From positions 170,850 to 234,849 of the forward strand of contig NZ_CAJNAT010000009.1 of assembly GCF_905220705.1 (NCBI RefSeq): a DNA stretch of 64,000 nucleotides, read 5' to 3'. The notes under the pieces were generated by a model, which worked only from the letters and a program-made list of their open reading frames with translations, ran no database searches and was not told where the DNA came from. This DNA is from Paraburkholderia domus (GTDB taxonomy: Bacteria; Pseudomonadota; Gammaproteobacteria; Burkholderiales; Burkholderiaceae). Made by a program: the position numbers and the translations under genes. Of the stretch, positions 34,468 to 43,476 are shown piece by piece (positions within the stretch are counted from its first letter, which is position 1; the number at the start of each line of letters is the position of its first letter).

Positions 34468-35814
34468 ATGACTTCCCCCAGCGCCGACCTGCTCAGCGAA
34501 GTGCGCGCCTTCCGCGCGGCGTATCCCGAGGTGCGTTACGTCGACCTTATTTGCCTGGATATCCCTGGGCACTTCTATGGCAAACGATACCCCGTGGACA
34601 TGCTCGAGAAGGTCGCTGCCGGCAGCCTCCTGAAGCTGCCTCAGAACTGCATTCTGCTCGGTGCGCAGGGCGGTTTGTACCCGATCGGCGACTATTGCTT
34701 CAACGACGGGGATCCAGATGCGGTGCGCCGTCTGATTGCCGGCACCCTCAAGCCGGTGCGATGGGAGAGCCAGCCTTTGGGGCAGATGTTGATCAGCTCG
34801 GACGGCACCGCGGCGCCCATCGAGTTCGAACCACGCGAGGTGCTGGCGCGCGTGCTGAAACGCTTCGAACGGCGCGGCATCCGCCCGGTAGTGGCCTTCG
34901 AACTGGAGTTCTACCTGTTCGACGCCAGGCTCGTGGACGGTCTGCCGCAGTTCCCACGCGACCCGTTCTGTGACGACAGGGACGACCAGCCGAACATGCA
35001 TATCGAGCGACTGTCGCGGTTCTCCGGCGTGCTCAACGAGATGGTCGACGCCACGCGCGAGCAGGGCGTGGATGCCACCGTGATCACGGCTGAACTGGGA
35101 CCGGGGCAGTTCGAGATCAACTTTGGCCACAACGACGATAGTCTGTGCGCCGCGGACTGGGCCGCATTATTCTGCCGCAGCACGCGCGGCGTGGCGATGA
35201 AACATGGCTACCGCGCCAGCTTCATGAGCAAGCCTTATCTGCATGCGCCGGGCAGCGGCATGCATGTGCACGTGAGCCTCTACGATGAGGCCGGCAACAA
35301 CCTGCTGGCGGTAGACAATCAGCGGCCGTTGCGCCATGCGGTGGCCGGCTGCCTCGCTCTGCTGCCGCATTGCATGCCAGTCTTCGCTGCCAATCACAAT
35401 GCCTTTCGCCGCTATGGCTGGAAAGCGAATGCTGCCAGCCGTGCAAGTTGGGGCTTCGAAGACCGCGACGCCTGCATTCGTATTCCCGAATCGGATGATC
35501 GCAACCTGCGCATCGAACACCGCGTGGCGGGCGCGGACGCGAACCCTTACCTTGTGCTGGCTGCGATCCTCACCAGCATGGAACACGGACTGGACAGCGC
35601 TCGCGAGCCAATCGCGCCGCTCAATGAGGACCGCAGGAGCGGGATCGATTTTCCGAAAGACATGCTCAGCGCCGTCGCGGCGATGCAGAATCATTCCGTG
35701 GTGCGCAAGGGAATGGGCGAAGAGTTCGTGATGGTCTACTGCGAGAACAAGCGGCAGGACCATCTGGATTTCTTGAACGAGGTGAACGCGCGGGAATACC
35801 GCTGGTTTCTTTGA
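34468..35814 (+). CDS. puuA: Glutamine synthetase-family gamma-glutamylpolyamine synthetase
   Basis: A 448-residue type of the glutamine synthetase superfamily. Visible signatures are the N-terminal beta-grasp region, catalytic VVAFELEFYLFD, the GSGMHVHVSLYDEAGNN glutamate/metal motif and NHNAFRRYGWKANAASRASW with the ATP-binding Arg. In the Puu pathway it joins glutamate to putrescine. I start at ATG 34468 with AAGGA 7 bases upstream. It differs from true GlnA in length and lacks the adenylylated Tyr loop. Order puuB-puuR-puuA is convincing for polyamine use. Confidence 0.88.
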   Translation: MTSPSADLLSEVRAFRAAYPEVRYVDLICLDIPGHFYGKRYPVDMLEKVAAGSLLKLPQNCILLGAQGGLYPIGDYCFNDGDPDAVRRLIAGTLKPVRWESQPLGQMLISSDGTAAPIEFEPREVLARVLKRFERRGIRPVVAFELEFYLFDARLVDGLPQFPRDPFCDDRDDQPNMHIERLSRFSGVLNEMVDATREQGVDATVITAELGPGQFEINFGHNDDSLCAADWAALFCRSTRGVAMKHGYRASFMSKPYLHAPGSGMHVHVSLYDEAGNNLLAVDNQRPLRHAVAGCLALLPHCMPVFAANHNAFRRYGWKANAASRASWGFEDRDACIRIPESDDRNLRIEHRVAGADANPYLVLAAILTSMEHGLDSAREPIAPLNEDRRSGIDFPKDMLSAVAAMQNHSVVRKGMGEEFVMVYCENKRQDHLDFLNEVNAREYRWFL

Positions 35815-35937
35815 GCGGCAGCGCTATTTACCGCTCAGGCAGCTGTGCATCGCGACTGTCGATGGCGATAACGTGAACCAGCATCCGTGATCTGTCTTGC
35901 GTCGACACGGGTTTAAAATGACGGTCGCAACAAAACC

Positions 35938-35960
35938 ACGTGCTCTGTTTCGGAGCACGT
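35938..35960 (+). terminator. Perfect 8-bp hairpin between puuA and the DUF1653 gene
   Basis: ACGTGCTC (35938-35945) pairs with GAGCACGT (35953-35960) around TGTTTCG. It lies 120 bases after puuA and about 45 before the next start. It is not followed by a T-run, so it could be an operator or attenuator for the small gene downstream rather than a terminator. Confidence 0.35.
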
Positions 35961-36005
35961 CGGTCCGCTTATGAAAATTCCGTTGATCGGAACAGGAGTA
36001 GTTGA

Positions 36006-36200
36006 ATGGTGCGTTATCGACACTACAAAGGCGGCATTTACGAGCTGGTTTGCGAGGCCACGCTCGAGTCCGATCTGACGGTCACGATGATCGTCTACAA
36101 AGCGAGCAATGGTACGATCTGGACGCGTCCGGCTTCGGTGTTTTTCGAGCTGGTCGAAATCGACGGCACCAAGGTGCCGCGCTTCGCACCGATCAACTAG
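36006..36200 (+). CDS. DUF1653 small protein
   Basis: A 64-residue protein of the DUF1653 type: YRHYKGGIYELVCEATLESD, then a YKASNGTIWTRPASVFFELV stretch and a short end. CAGGAG lies about 8 bases before ATG 36006. The family is a small beta-rich domain of unknown function. It is followed by a small membrane-protein gene 80 bases on. Confidence 0.85.
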   Translation: MVRYRHYKGGIYELVCEATLESDLTVTMIVYKASNGTIWTRPASVFFELVEIDGTKVPRFAPIN

Positions 36201-36280
36201 GCGGACCCGTTCAAGCGAGTGCAATGACGATCGCACTCGAAGAACGTGTACTGCAAGGTCAACACAAACAGGAAATCTGA

Positions 36281-36475
36281 ATGCGTCTTTTGCTTGCCAT
36301 CCTTCTTCCGTGGTTCCAGTTCTTCACGATCGGCCGGCCGTTTGCCGGGATCATCTGCCTGATCTTGCAGATCACGCTGATTGGCTGGATTCCGGCCGCG
36401 ATCTGGTCGGTGTATGCGCTGAGCCAGTACAACACCGACAAGAAAATCGCCCGGGCGATGGGAAACGGGCGGTAA
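36281..36475 (+). CDS. Pmp3/YqaE-like small membrane protein
   Basis: A 64-residue protein with two hydrophobic helices (LLLAILLPWFQFFTIGRPFA and IICLILQITLIGWIPAAIWS) and a short polar tail, the layout of the Pmp3/UPF0057 family. Those proteins are linked to membrane potential and salt stress. AGGA lies about 8 bases before the ATG. It forms a small same-strand group with DUF1653. Confidence 0.75.
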   Translation: MRLLLAILLPWFQFFTIGRPFAGIICLILQITLIGWIPAAIWSVYALSQYNTDKKIARAMGNGR

Positions 36476-36608
36476 GGCGGAATGCGATATCGTCCGCCGA
36501 GATGGTCTGCGGCGGAGGACATGAAGGCGTGCCTGCTTCCAGCGCTCGCTGCAAGCAGGCGATCCGGCCTTGGCGCTGATGCCTGGCTGGCGGCGCATAC
36601 CGGCTGCA

Positions 36609-36917
36609 TTAGCGCTGCGGTAATTCAACCGTATCCGGCGCTTCGATTACCACGTCGGTTTCCGCGATTGCCACGCATGGCAGGATGTACCCTTCCGCTT
36701 TTTCTTCCCGGCTGAGTCCTGGCCACTCGATCGTATAGCGCACGCGTCCCGAGGTCATTTTGCACATGCACGTCCGGCACGTACCGTTGCGGCACGAGCG
36801 CGGCAGGCGCAGATTCGCAAAGCCGGCGGCTTCGAGGATCGTGAGCGAATCGGGCGCTTCAAAGCTTTGGCCGAGCGGCTCGATGCGAACGAGAGGCGGG
36901 CGGGTAGGGTCGGACAT
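36609..36917 (-). CDS. Small 2Fe-2S ferredoxin
   Basis: A 102-residue plant/XylT-type ferredoxin. The cluster ligands are in PRSCRNGTCRTCMC and the distant Cys of GYILPCVAIA; this C-x4-C-x2-C...C spacing is standard. The start is ATG 36917 (MSDPTRPPL), since the ten upstream residues in frame have no support. It lies 74 bases downstream of an AcoR-like activator on the same strand. Its redox partner is not in view. Confidence 0.88.
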   Translation of the reverse strand: MSDPTRPPLVRIEPLGQSFEAPDSLTILEAAGFANLRLPRSCRNGTCRTCMCKMTSGRVRYTIEWPGLSREEKAEGYILPCVAIAETDVVIEAPDTVELPQR

Positions 36918-36991
36918 CGTGTGAGTCGGTGACGGATTGCGCCACACTTTACACGTTCACAGCGAACGCCCAAGCCCCCGGCGCCACCGTT

Positions 36992-38986
36992 TCAATGCAT
37001 CGTGTTCCCACGCCGCAGATACCGATACACCGTATTTCGCGCAAGCCCCAACTCGCGAGCCGCCGCCGACACATTGCCGTCGAGTCGAGCGAGCGTCTGC
37101 GCGATCAAGGTCGCCTGCCAATCCTCCATCCGCGCGGGCGATGCTTGCACGGGCGCTGCCGGTTTTTCCTGGCCGTCGTCACGACCATTGCCGTTGCCTG
37201 AACACGGCACGGGCGGTTGGGCGCCTTCGTCGGTCGGCGCACCCCCACAATCCTGCAGAAAATCCTCCGGCAAATCCTCGAGTTCGATCTGCTCCGCGCC
37301 TTCGGCCATGACGCTTGCGGTGCGCAGCACATTAGCCAGTTGCCGCAGATTGCCCGGCCAGCGGCATTGCGCAAACCGTTCCAGGACCTCGTCGGACACG
37401 CGGCGTGGCAAACGCTCACCATCCGGCTGCAATTCAAGCATGCGCTCGACGAGCGCCGCGAGATCGCTACGCTCGCGCAGCGCCGGCAAAGTGACGACGA
37501 GGCCGTTGATCCGGTAATACAGGTCTTCGCGGAAGGTACCGGCTTCGATCATCGCGCGCAGATTGCGGTGGGTCGCGCAGACGATGCGCAGATCGACCGG
37601 AATCGCCCGCGTGCCACCGAGCGGCACGACGGTGCGTTCCTGCAGCACACGCATCAACCGCACTTGCTGAGCAAGCGGCATATCGCCGATTTCATCGAGA
37701 AAAAGCGTGCCGCCGTCGGCCTGCACAATCTTGCCGACGCTGCCACGTTTTTTTGCGCCGGTGAACGCACCGTCTTCATAGCCGAACAACTCTGCCTCGA
37801 TCAGCGTATCGGGCAGCGATGCGCAATTCAGCGCGATGAACGGCGCGGCCCGCCGCGGCGAATCGTGATGGATCGCGCGCGCGAGCCACTCCTTGCCAGT
37901 GCCGGTTTTGCCGAGTACGAGAATGGGAATATCGCGTCCGCGCAGCTTGGCGACTCGTCGCAGGATCGCGGCGACCGTTGCATCGCCGGTATCGAGCGTT
38001 TCGAGTGTGGCCAGTGGCGGCGCTTCGCAGGTCCGCGCCGCAGCACGCGTGCCGCTGGAAGTGGCCGTGCGCGCCGCGTCAGGAAAGCCTTCTGCCGAAG
38101 CCACATAGCGCGGCACCGCAAATTCGCCGCGTGCGACCACCCGCACGCCGCTCGGCAGTGTCAGCACGATACTTTCGCCTGGTGCGCGAGCGATCTGTTG
38201 CAGGAGCCGGGCGAATGCGATACCGAACAGCGCATCGAAAGTTTGCCTTTGCAGGTCGGCGAGCGGCTGCCCGAATTGAAACAGCGCGCTGCGATTCGCG
38301 GACAAAAACGTGCCGTCCGGCGCGAATGCGGCGAGCCCTTCGTATAGTGTGCCGATGAATTCCGCGCGCGCGTGAAAGTGGACGCGAATGGCGTCGACGA
38401 ATTGATTGGAGAACAGATGATTTTCGATCATCTGCGCCGACATCCGCACGAGCGCGAGCGTGTGCTTGTGAAAACCACGCGTGTCGCCGCTGACATCGAG
38501 CGCGCCGATGGTGCGTCCAAAGGGATCCGCAATGGGCGCGCATGAACAGGTGAGGATCCGGTTCGCGTGCAGGAAGTGCTCGCCGGCGTGGACAACAGTC
38601 GGCTGCCCGTCGATCAGGGCGGTGCCGATCGCGTTCGTGCCGCGATCCGCTTCGGCCCATGACACGCCCGGACACAACGCGACGCGATTGGCTTTTTCGA
38701 CGAAGTCGCTGTCACCGAGACTGTGGAGAATCACGCCGTGATTGTCGGTGAGCAGCACCATGCTTTGCGTGTCGACGATCTGCGCGTGCAGCGTCTCCAT
38801 GACAGGGAGCGCGTGGGTATAGAGCGACTGGTTGCGATCGACGAGTTCACGCAGCGCGAGGCGGCGCAGCGGTTGAAAGTCCGGCGTTTCCGACGCACGC
38901 AGGCCGACTTCGAGCGAGCGGGCATGAGCTTGCGCGATGACATCTGGCCGACCGATGGCGGGCGGCGTAACAGACCGATGGGTCAA
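36992..38986 (-). CDS. AcoR-like sigma-54-dependent transcriptional activator
   Basis: A 664-residue activator with a GAF-type sensor region (residues ~60-220) and a linker. The AAA+ domain has Walker A LGKTGTGKEWLARAIH, the sigma-54 contact loop GYEDGAFTGAKKRG, and Walker B GGTLFLDEIGDMPL. The Fis-type helix-turn-helix ends the chain (LDGNVSAAARELGLARNTVY). AcoR relatives sense acetoin or other small catabolic signals. The downstream ferredoxin may be in the same unit. No catabolic operon with a clear -24/-12 promoter is adjacent. Confidence 0.92.
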   Translation of the reverse strand: MTHRSVTPPAIGRPDVIAQAHARSLEVGLRASETPDFQPLRRLALRELVDRNQSLYTHALPVMETLHAQIVDTQSMVLLTDNHGVILHSLGDSDFVEKANRVALCPGVSWAEADRGTNAIGTALIDGQPTVVHAGEHFLHANRILTCSCAPIADPFGRTIGALDVSGDTRGFHKHTLALVRMSAQMIENHLFSNQFVDAIRVHFHARAEFIGTLYEGLAAFAPDGTFLSANRSALFQFGQPLADLQRQTFDALFGIAFARLLQQIARAPGESIVLTLPSGVRVVARGEFAVPRYVASAEGFPDAARTATSSGTRAAARTCEAPPLATLETLDTGDATVAAILRRVAKLRGRDIPILVLGKTGTGKEWLARAIHHDSPRRAAPFIALNCASLPDTLIEAELFGYEDGAFTGAKKRGSVGKIVQADGGTLFLDEIGDMPLAQQVRLMRVLQERTVVPLGGTRAIPVDLRIVCATHRNLRAMIEAGTFREDLYYRINGLVVTLPALRERSDLAALVERMLELQPDGERLPRRVSDEVLERFAQCRWPGNLRQLANVLRTASVMAEGAEQIELEDLPEDFLQDCGGAPTDEGAQPPVPCSGNGNGRDDGQEKPAAPVQASPARMEDWQATLIAQTLARLDGNVSAAARELGLARNTVYRYLRRGNTMH

Positions 38987-39400
38987 GGCATGTCTCCGGT
39001 TATCGGACCCGGCGGGTGCGTTGCCCGCCGTTGCGTTCCGCAGTGCAACATACGCACATGCGGTCGAACACCGATATTACAGGACGAAACGGGACCCAGG
39101 CGAAAGCCGCATGGCGGGGAAAAATCGAGTCGTGTGGTGGAGAAGCCGCCCCCAAAACACCTTGCCAGGCACCAAAATCAAGCAAACGAAAAGGAAAACT
39201 TGCGCCGCGCCCGAACTCGTCTACAGTGAATCAAATCACCTCCGCTGGACGCGAAGTACTACGCTCTCGCAGCCGTGGGGTGACGGACCCGCACCACCAG
39301 CATCCGACCAGGAGGAAAAGCGCTGCACGTGCGACCAGACTCAACCAGCGTGCGCAGTACCAATCGACCCAGCGCCGCACCCAACCCTTAGGTGAACCCC
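38987..39400. other. Intergenic region, no gene seen
   Basis: About 410 bases between the divergent AcoR-like gene and a DUF1488 gene. A TTGCCAGGCACC stretch near 39160 superficially resembles part of a -24/-12 promoter but does not have the right spacing. Short frames on the plus strand have unusual composition and no ribosome site. Confidence 0.45.
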
Positions 39401-39691
39401 ATGCAGATCCTATTCCCGAACGAAACTCCTGAATATTCAGGTCGCGAACTTACCTTGGCGTTCCCGGCGATGGTTGATGGGCAGAGGGTGGAGTGCATGA
39501 TCACCGCTGAGGCGCTGGAAGATCATTTCGGTGCCGCATCGCCGCGTCTGGAAGACATGGTCGGCGCATTCGACGCGCACCGGGCCCGGATCGAGGCGGC
39601 CACGAGGCGTCTGCTATCGGAAACGCGGGCGCAATGTCTGGTGCTGAGGAGCGGCTACGTACGTTTCTATGAAGCGAACTGGCGCAACTGA
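39401..39691 (+). CDS. DUF1488 family small protein
   Basis: A 96-residue protein. It opens MQILFPNETPEYSGRELTLA and includes VECMITAEALEDHFG and ARIEAATRRLLSET, the usual DUF1488 layout. The ATG at 39401 has AGGTG a few bases upstream; the GTG three codons earlier is less likely. Function unknown; often a single-copy gene in Burkholderia. Confidence 0.75.
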   Translation: MQILFPNETPEYSGRELTLAFPAMVDGQRVECMITAEALEDHFGAASPRLEDMVGAFDAHRARIEAATRRLLSETRAQCLVLRSGYVRFYEANWRN

Positions 39692-39957
39692 GCGAATCCG
39701 CGCCTGCTGGGTTTCGGCCCGCAAGCACGCCCGAAAATAGCCCCGAAATTAGCCCCAACGAACGGGTTAAGGAAGAAAGCACAACAAGCCGCGCAAGAGC
39801 AACACGAGACGCAAACCCAAGCGCGGCGTCGGCACCCTAACTGATCCTCAACTGGCCGCGGCCATTTGCGCCGCCCAGGTCCTCGCCCGCGCGGCTGTAG
39901 CTCCAGATGCTGCGAGTTCGAGCGCCAACGTCGCACGTGCCAAAGACTGGAATCCGG

Positions 39958-40491
39958 TCAAACCATCCGCCGCAGTGTCCGGTCCTTGAACACCACGTGA
40001 TGCGCAATCGCCGCAAGCGCGTGCAATCCGATCACCCAGTAAAACGCATTACCCAGCCACTCATGCGCTGTCTTGAGCAGTGGCCGTGCAATCGGATCCG
40101 CGCCGACCAGCGTGTAATTGATGTTGACCCAGGCCAGCGTCACCGGATGCCCACCGGCATTGATCATCAGGATGCCGAGCAGCGGCTGCGCGAAGATAAA
40201 GAGGTACAGGGCGAGATGCGCGGCCCGCCCCAGAAACGTAAGCAGCCGATTGCCTTCGATTTCCGCGGGCGCGCCGGCCCACAGCCGCCATAGCAGGCGC
40301 AGGACCGCCAGCCCCAGCACGAGGGTGCCGGCGCAGTAATGCACGCTGCTCCAGAACGCCCGGCTGTCGGACCCTTTCGGCCCGCGTATTTCGATTGCCA
40401 GATAGGCGAGCGCGACCAGCAGAAAGATCGCCCAGTGGAAGAAAATGGCGGGCGTCGTGTAACGGTCCGAGGCGCGGCTATAGGGCGACAT
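39958..40491 (-). CDS. Cytochrome b561 family protein
   Basis: A 177-residue four-helix haem protein. The pattern has paired His residues in the helices: IFFHWAIFLLVALAYLAI, FWSSVHYCAGTLVLGLAVLR, RAAHLALYLFIFAQPLLGIL and HEWLGNAFYWVIGLHALAAI. This is the superoxide-oxidase/CybB type of cytochrome b561. ATG 40491 has AGGAG 8 bases upstream; the longer frame does not. It probably exchanges electrons between superoxide and quinone at the inner membrane. Confidence 0.87.
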   Translation of the reverse strand: MSPYSRASDRYTTPAIFFHWAIFLLVALAYLAIEIRGPKGSDSRAFWSSVHYCAGTLVLGLAVLRLLWRLWAGAPAEIEGNRLLTFLGRAAHLALYLFIFAQPLLGILMINAGGHPVTLAWVNINYTLVGADPIARPLLKTAHEWLGNAFYWVIGLHALAAIAHHVVFKDRTLRRMV

Positions 40492-40633
40492 GCAGGGAAC
40501 TCCTGTGACCAGTTCGTTGGTTTTTATCAATCATCGGATGATAAAGGGTGCCCGGCCAGAACGGGCGCCTTCAATAAAACGATTGTTGATCCAGACCGAA
40601 CGGTGGCCAAACACAGCGGCAATGCCGCCGTGC

Positions 40634-41935
40634 TCATTCGCTGCCGAGGTAGAAATACCGGAACAGGAAAATCGCCGCAATGATCCACACGACCAGTTTC
40701 ACTTTGCGCGCCTGCCCGGTCAGCAGTTTCAGGCCGGCATACGAGATGAAACCGAACGCGACGCCATTGGCGATCGAGTAGGTGAACGGCATCAGCAGGG
40801 CGGTCAGTGCAGCCGGCACGACTTCGGTGGCGTCGTCCCACGGCAGGTCGAGCATTTCGCGCAGCATCAGGCACGACACGTACAGCAGGGCCGGCGCCGT
40901 CGCGTAGCCGGGCACCACGCCCGCCAGCGGCGCAAAGAACAGCGCCGCGAGGAACAGCAAGGCGACGGTGATCGCCGTCACGCCCGTACGGCCGCCGGCT
41001 TGCACGCCCGAGGCGCTCTCGATATATGCCGTGGTCGACGACGTGCCCAGCATCGAGCCGGCCAGAATCGCCGTGCTGTCGGCGAGCAGAGCGCGGTTCA
41101 GCCGGAACATCTTGCCTTCGACCAGCAGCCCGGCGCGATTGGCCACGCCCATCAGCGTGCCGGTCGCATCGAACAGTTCGACGAGGAAGAACACCAGGAT
41201 CACGTTCAGCACGCCGCCGGAGAGCGCGCCGCGAATGTCGAGCTGGAACAGCGTCGGTGTGATCGACGGCGGCGCGGAGACGATGCCGTGGAACTGATTG
41301 CCGCCGAAGAAAAAGCTCAGCACCGTCACGCCGACGATGCCGATCAGGATCGCGCCGCGCACCCGCAGATAGTCGAGCGTGACGATTGCGAAGAAGCCGA
41401 CCACCGCGAGGACCACATGCGAGTTGTGCAGATCGCCGAGCGTGACCAGCGTGGCCGGATTGCCGACCACCACGCCGGCTGACTTCAGCGAAATGATCGC
41501 GAGAAACAGACCAATGCCGCCGGTGATGGCGATACGTATCGAATGCGGAATGCCGTTGACGATCACCTCACGCACCCGAAATAGCGTGACGATCATGAAC
41601 AGGCAGCCGGAGATGAACACCGCGCCGAGCGCGGCTTGCCACGTGAAACCCATGCCTTTCACGACGGTGTACGCGAAGTACGCATTCAGGCCCATACCTG
41701 GCGCGAGCGCGATCGGGTAGTTGGCGTAGAGACCCATGATCAGCGAGGCCAGCGCGGCCACGATGCAGGTCGCGACGAACACCGCGTCTTTCGGCATGCC
41801 GGCGTCGCCGAGAATCGCCGGATTGACGAAGATGATGTAGGCCATCGTCAGGAAGGTGGTCAGCCCGGCGAGCACCTCGGTGCGCAGGTTGGTGCCGGCG
41901 GCTTCGAAGCCGAAGTATCGTTTTATGGAGTCCAT
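40634..41935 (-). CDS. NCS2-family purine permease (AzgA-like)
   Basis: A 433-residue permease with many hydrophobic helices. The opening MDSIKRYFGFEAAGTNLRTE and LTTFLTMAYIIFVNPAIL are the mark of the AzgA branch, which carries guanine/hypoxanthine/adenine by proton symport. GTSSTTAYIESASGVQAGGR is the conserved substrate-region motif. I begin at ATG 41935; the earlier frame is unrelated. No purine riboswitch was recognised in the 370 bases upstream. Confidence 0.9.
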   Translation of the reverse strand: MDSIKRYFGFEAAGTNLRTEVLAGLTTFLTMAYIIFVNPAILGDAGMPKDAVFVATCIVAALASLIMGLYANYPIALAPGMGLNAYFAYTVVKGMGFTWQAALGAVFISGCLFMIVTLFRVREVIVNGIPHSIRIAITGGIGLFLAIISLKSAGVVVGNPATLVTLGDLHNSHVVLAVVGFFAIVTLDYLRVRGAILIGIVGVTVLSFFFGGNQFHGIVSAPPSITPTLFQLDIRGALSGGVLNVILVFFLVELFDATGTLMGVANRAGLLVEGKMFRLNRALLADSTAILAGSMLGTSSTTAYIESASGVQAGGRTGVTAITVALLFLAALFFAPLAGVVPGYATAPALLYVSCLMLREMLDLPWDDATEVVPAALTALLMPFTYSIANGVAFGFISYAGLKLLTGQARKVKLVVWIIAAIFLFRYFYLGSE

Positions 41936-42305
41936 GAGGCGGGTCTCTCGTTGTTCAAAAAGCGTTTCTTGTGGTTGATACGGGCAATGCGTCGCAAATA
42001 AGCATGGCGACCATGCCGTCCGACACGGCACAGATGCGCCACGCAGCCAAGCCTACGGGCGGATTGTAATCATGATTGGCGGCAGCGAACCGAATTGCGT
42101 GACTGCGGGGTTGGCCAAAGGGGCGAGATGATACCTTGCCAGCACGCGGGGCGGAGCGGCAAGCGAATTTACGACGTCGCAGTGGCGAGCAGCGGGTTTT
42201 CGGGGGAAGGGGGCGGGAATGTTCGGCATGCAAGGCCGACGTCGCCTGCGACCGTTGCAGTCGCGGGCGGCCCGGCATGCCGCTTCAAGCTTGGGATGAG
42301 ACCGA
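41936..42305. other. Intergenic region, no gene seen
   Basis: About 370 bases between the purine permease start and the end of a DUF4148 gene, both leftward. It must contain the permease promoter. No purine riboswitch core, terminator-like stem or credible frame was found by eye. Confidence 0.45.
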
Positions 42306-42563
42306 TTACTGCGACATGCCCCCGCCCATCTGCTGCGCCCGTCGCATGGCGACGATGCGGCCCGCGCGTTGCGCGTTGTCCGGATAGTCGATCCAGTCGA
42401 GTGGATCGTAGCCGGCCGCGCGCCATTCAGCCAGATCGGCCTTCACCTGGGCCCGCGTGAGCGGCGCCGACGGGTCGTAAGGCCGTGAGGTCTGCGCAAA
42501 CGCAGTGCTCATACTAACGGCGGCCAACAGCGCGCCGAGTCCAACCAGAGAAACGATTTTCAT
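42306..42563 (-). CDS. DUF4148 small secreted protein
   Basis: An 85-residue protein with a signal peptide (MKIVSLVGLGALLAAVSMST..FA) and the DUF4148 body LTRAQVKADLAEWRAAGYDP. ATG 42563 follows GGGAGC by five bases. DUF4148 proteins are common in Burkholderiales in many copies and their function is unknown. It lies apart, with no operon partner. Confidence 0.88.
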   Translation of the reverse strand: MKIVSLVGLGALLAAVSMSTAFAQTSRPYDPSAPLTRAQVKADLAEWRAAGYDPLDWIDYPDNAQRAGRIVAMRRAQQMGGGMSQ

Positions 42564-42702
42564 GACTAGCTCCCATGGAGCGGTTAAAAACGACCCCTTT
42601 ATGTTAGTTTTCATAGGCCTGTCGAATAAGTCGATTAACGGCAATGCACCGTTTCACCCCGTGATCCAAAGCGGGCCAATGTGAAGCGGCGCGTCCCCCG
42701 GT

Positions 42703-43476
42703 TCAGGAGGCCGACGGCTTGCTGAAGCGATCCAGCACCGCGCTCAGCAGATCGATCGGCAACGGAAATACGATCGTCGAATTCTTGTCGGCGGCGATCG
42801 TCGTGAGCGTTTGCAGGTAACGCAGTTGCATGGCCTGCGGCTGCCGCGCGAGTGTCTGCGCCGCTTCCAGCAGATGCTGCGAAGCCTGCAATTCACCTTC
42901 CGCGTGAATCACCTTGGCGCGCCGTTCGCGCTCGGCTTCGGCTTGACGGGCGATCGCGCGGATCATCGTTTCATTGATGTCCACATGCTTGATCTCGACG
43001 ATCGACACCTTGATGCCCCACGCGTCGGTTTGTGTATCGAGCACCTTCTGGATATCGGCGTTCAGTTGCTCGCGAGCGGCCAGCAGGTCGTCGAGTTCAT
43101 GCTTGCCGAGCACCGCGCGCAGGGTGGTTTGCGAGAGCTGGCTGGTCGCTTCGAAATAGCGCGCCACCTGGATCACCGCCTTCTCCGGATCGACTACGCG
43201 GAAATACACCACCGCGTTCACTTTGACCGACACGTTGTCACGGGTAATCACGTCCTGCGGCGGTACGTCGAACACGACGGTGCGCAGATCCATGCGCACC
43301 ACCTGCTGCACGATCGGGATGATCAGGACAAGGCCCGGCCCCTTGACCTTCCAGAAGCGCCCGAGCATGAACACCACGCCGCGTTCGTACTCGCGAAAAA
43401 TCCGTATCGATGAAGCAATCAGTGCGGCCGCCAGCAGAATCAGAATGCTGCTGAAGCCAAATGTGAAACCGATCAT
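42703..43476 (-). CDS. Slipin/stomatin-type SPFH membrane protein
   Basis: A 257-residue SPFH protein: one N-terminal helix (ILILLAAALIASSIRIF), then EYERGVVFMLGRFWKVKGPG and the band-7 core with AVLGKHELDDLLAAREQLN. A coiled C-terminus follows. It partners with the NfeD-type protease gene, which it overlaps by 4 bases (ATGA). Such pairs are thought to organise membrane domains and cleave the slipin C-terminus. Confidence 0.92.
   Translation of the reverse strand: MIGFTFGFSSILILLAAALIASSIRIFREYERGVVFMLGRFWKVKGPGLVLIIPIVQQVVRMDLRTVVFDVPPQDVITRDNVSVKVNAVVYFRVVDPEKAVIQVARYFEATSQLSQTTLRAVLGKHELDDLLAAREQLNADIQKVLDTQTDAWGIKVSIVEIKHVDINETMIRAIARQAEAERERRAKVIHAEGELQASQHLLEAAQTLARQPQAMQLRYLQTLTTIAADKNSTIVFPLPIDLLSAVLDRFSKPSAS

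Noticed and set aside
39160..39185. Sigma-54 promoter near the AcoR-like gene
   Set aside because: TTGCCAGGCACC is partly similar but the GG and GC elements are not at the required spacing on either strand.
40490..41482. 330-residue plus-strand frame opposite the purine permease
   Set aside because: Same antisense pattern (Arg/His/Gln rich) and no start signal.
41936..42305. Purine riboswitch before the AzgA-like permease
   Set aside because: I could not find the conserved core or the paired loops; sequence reads as ordinary intergenic DNA.
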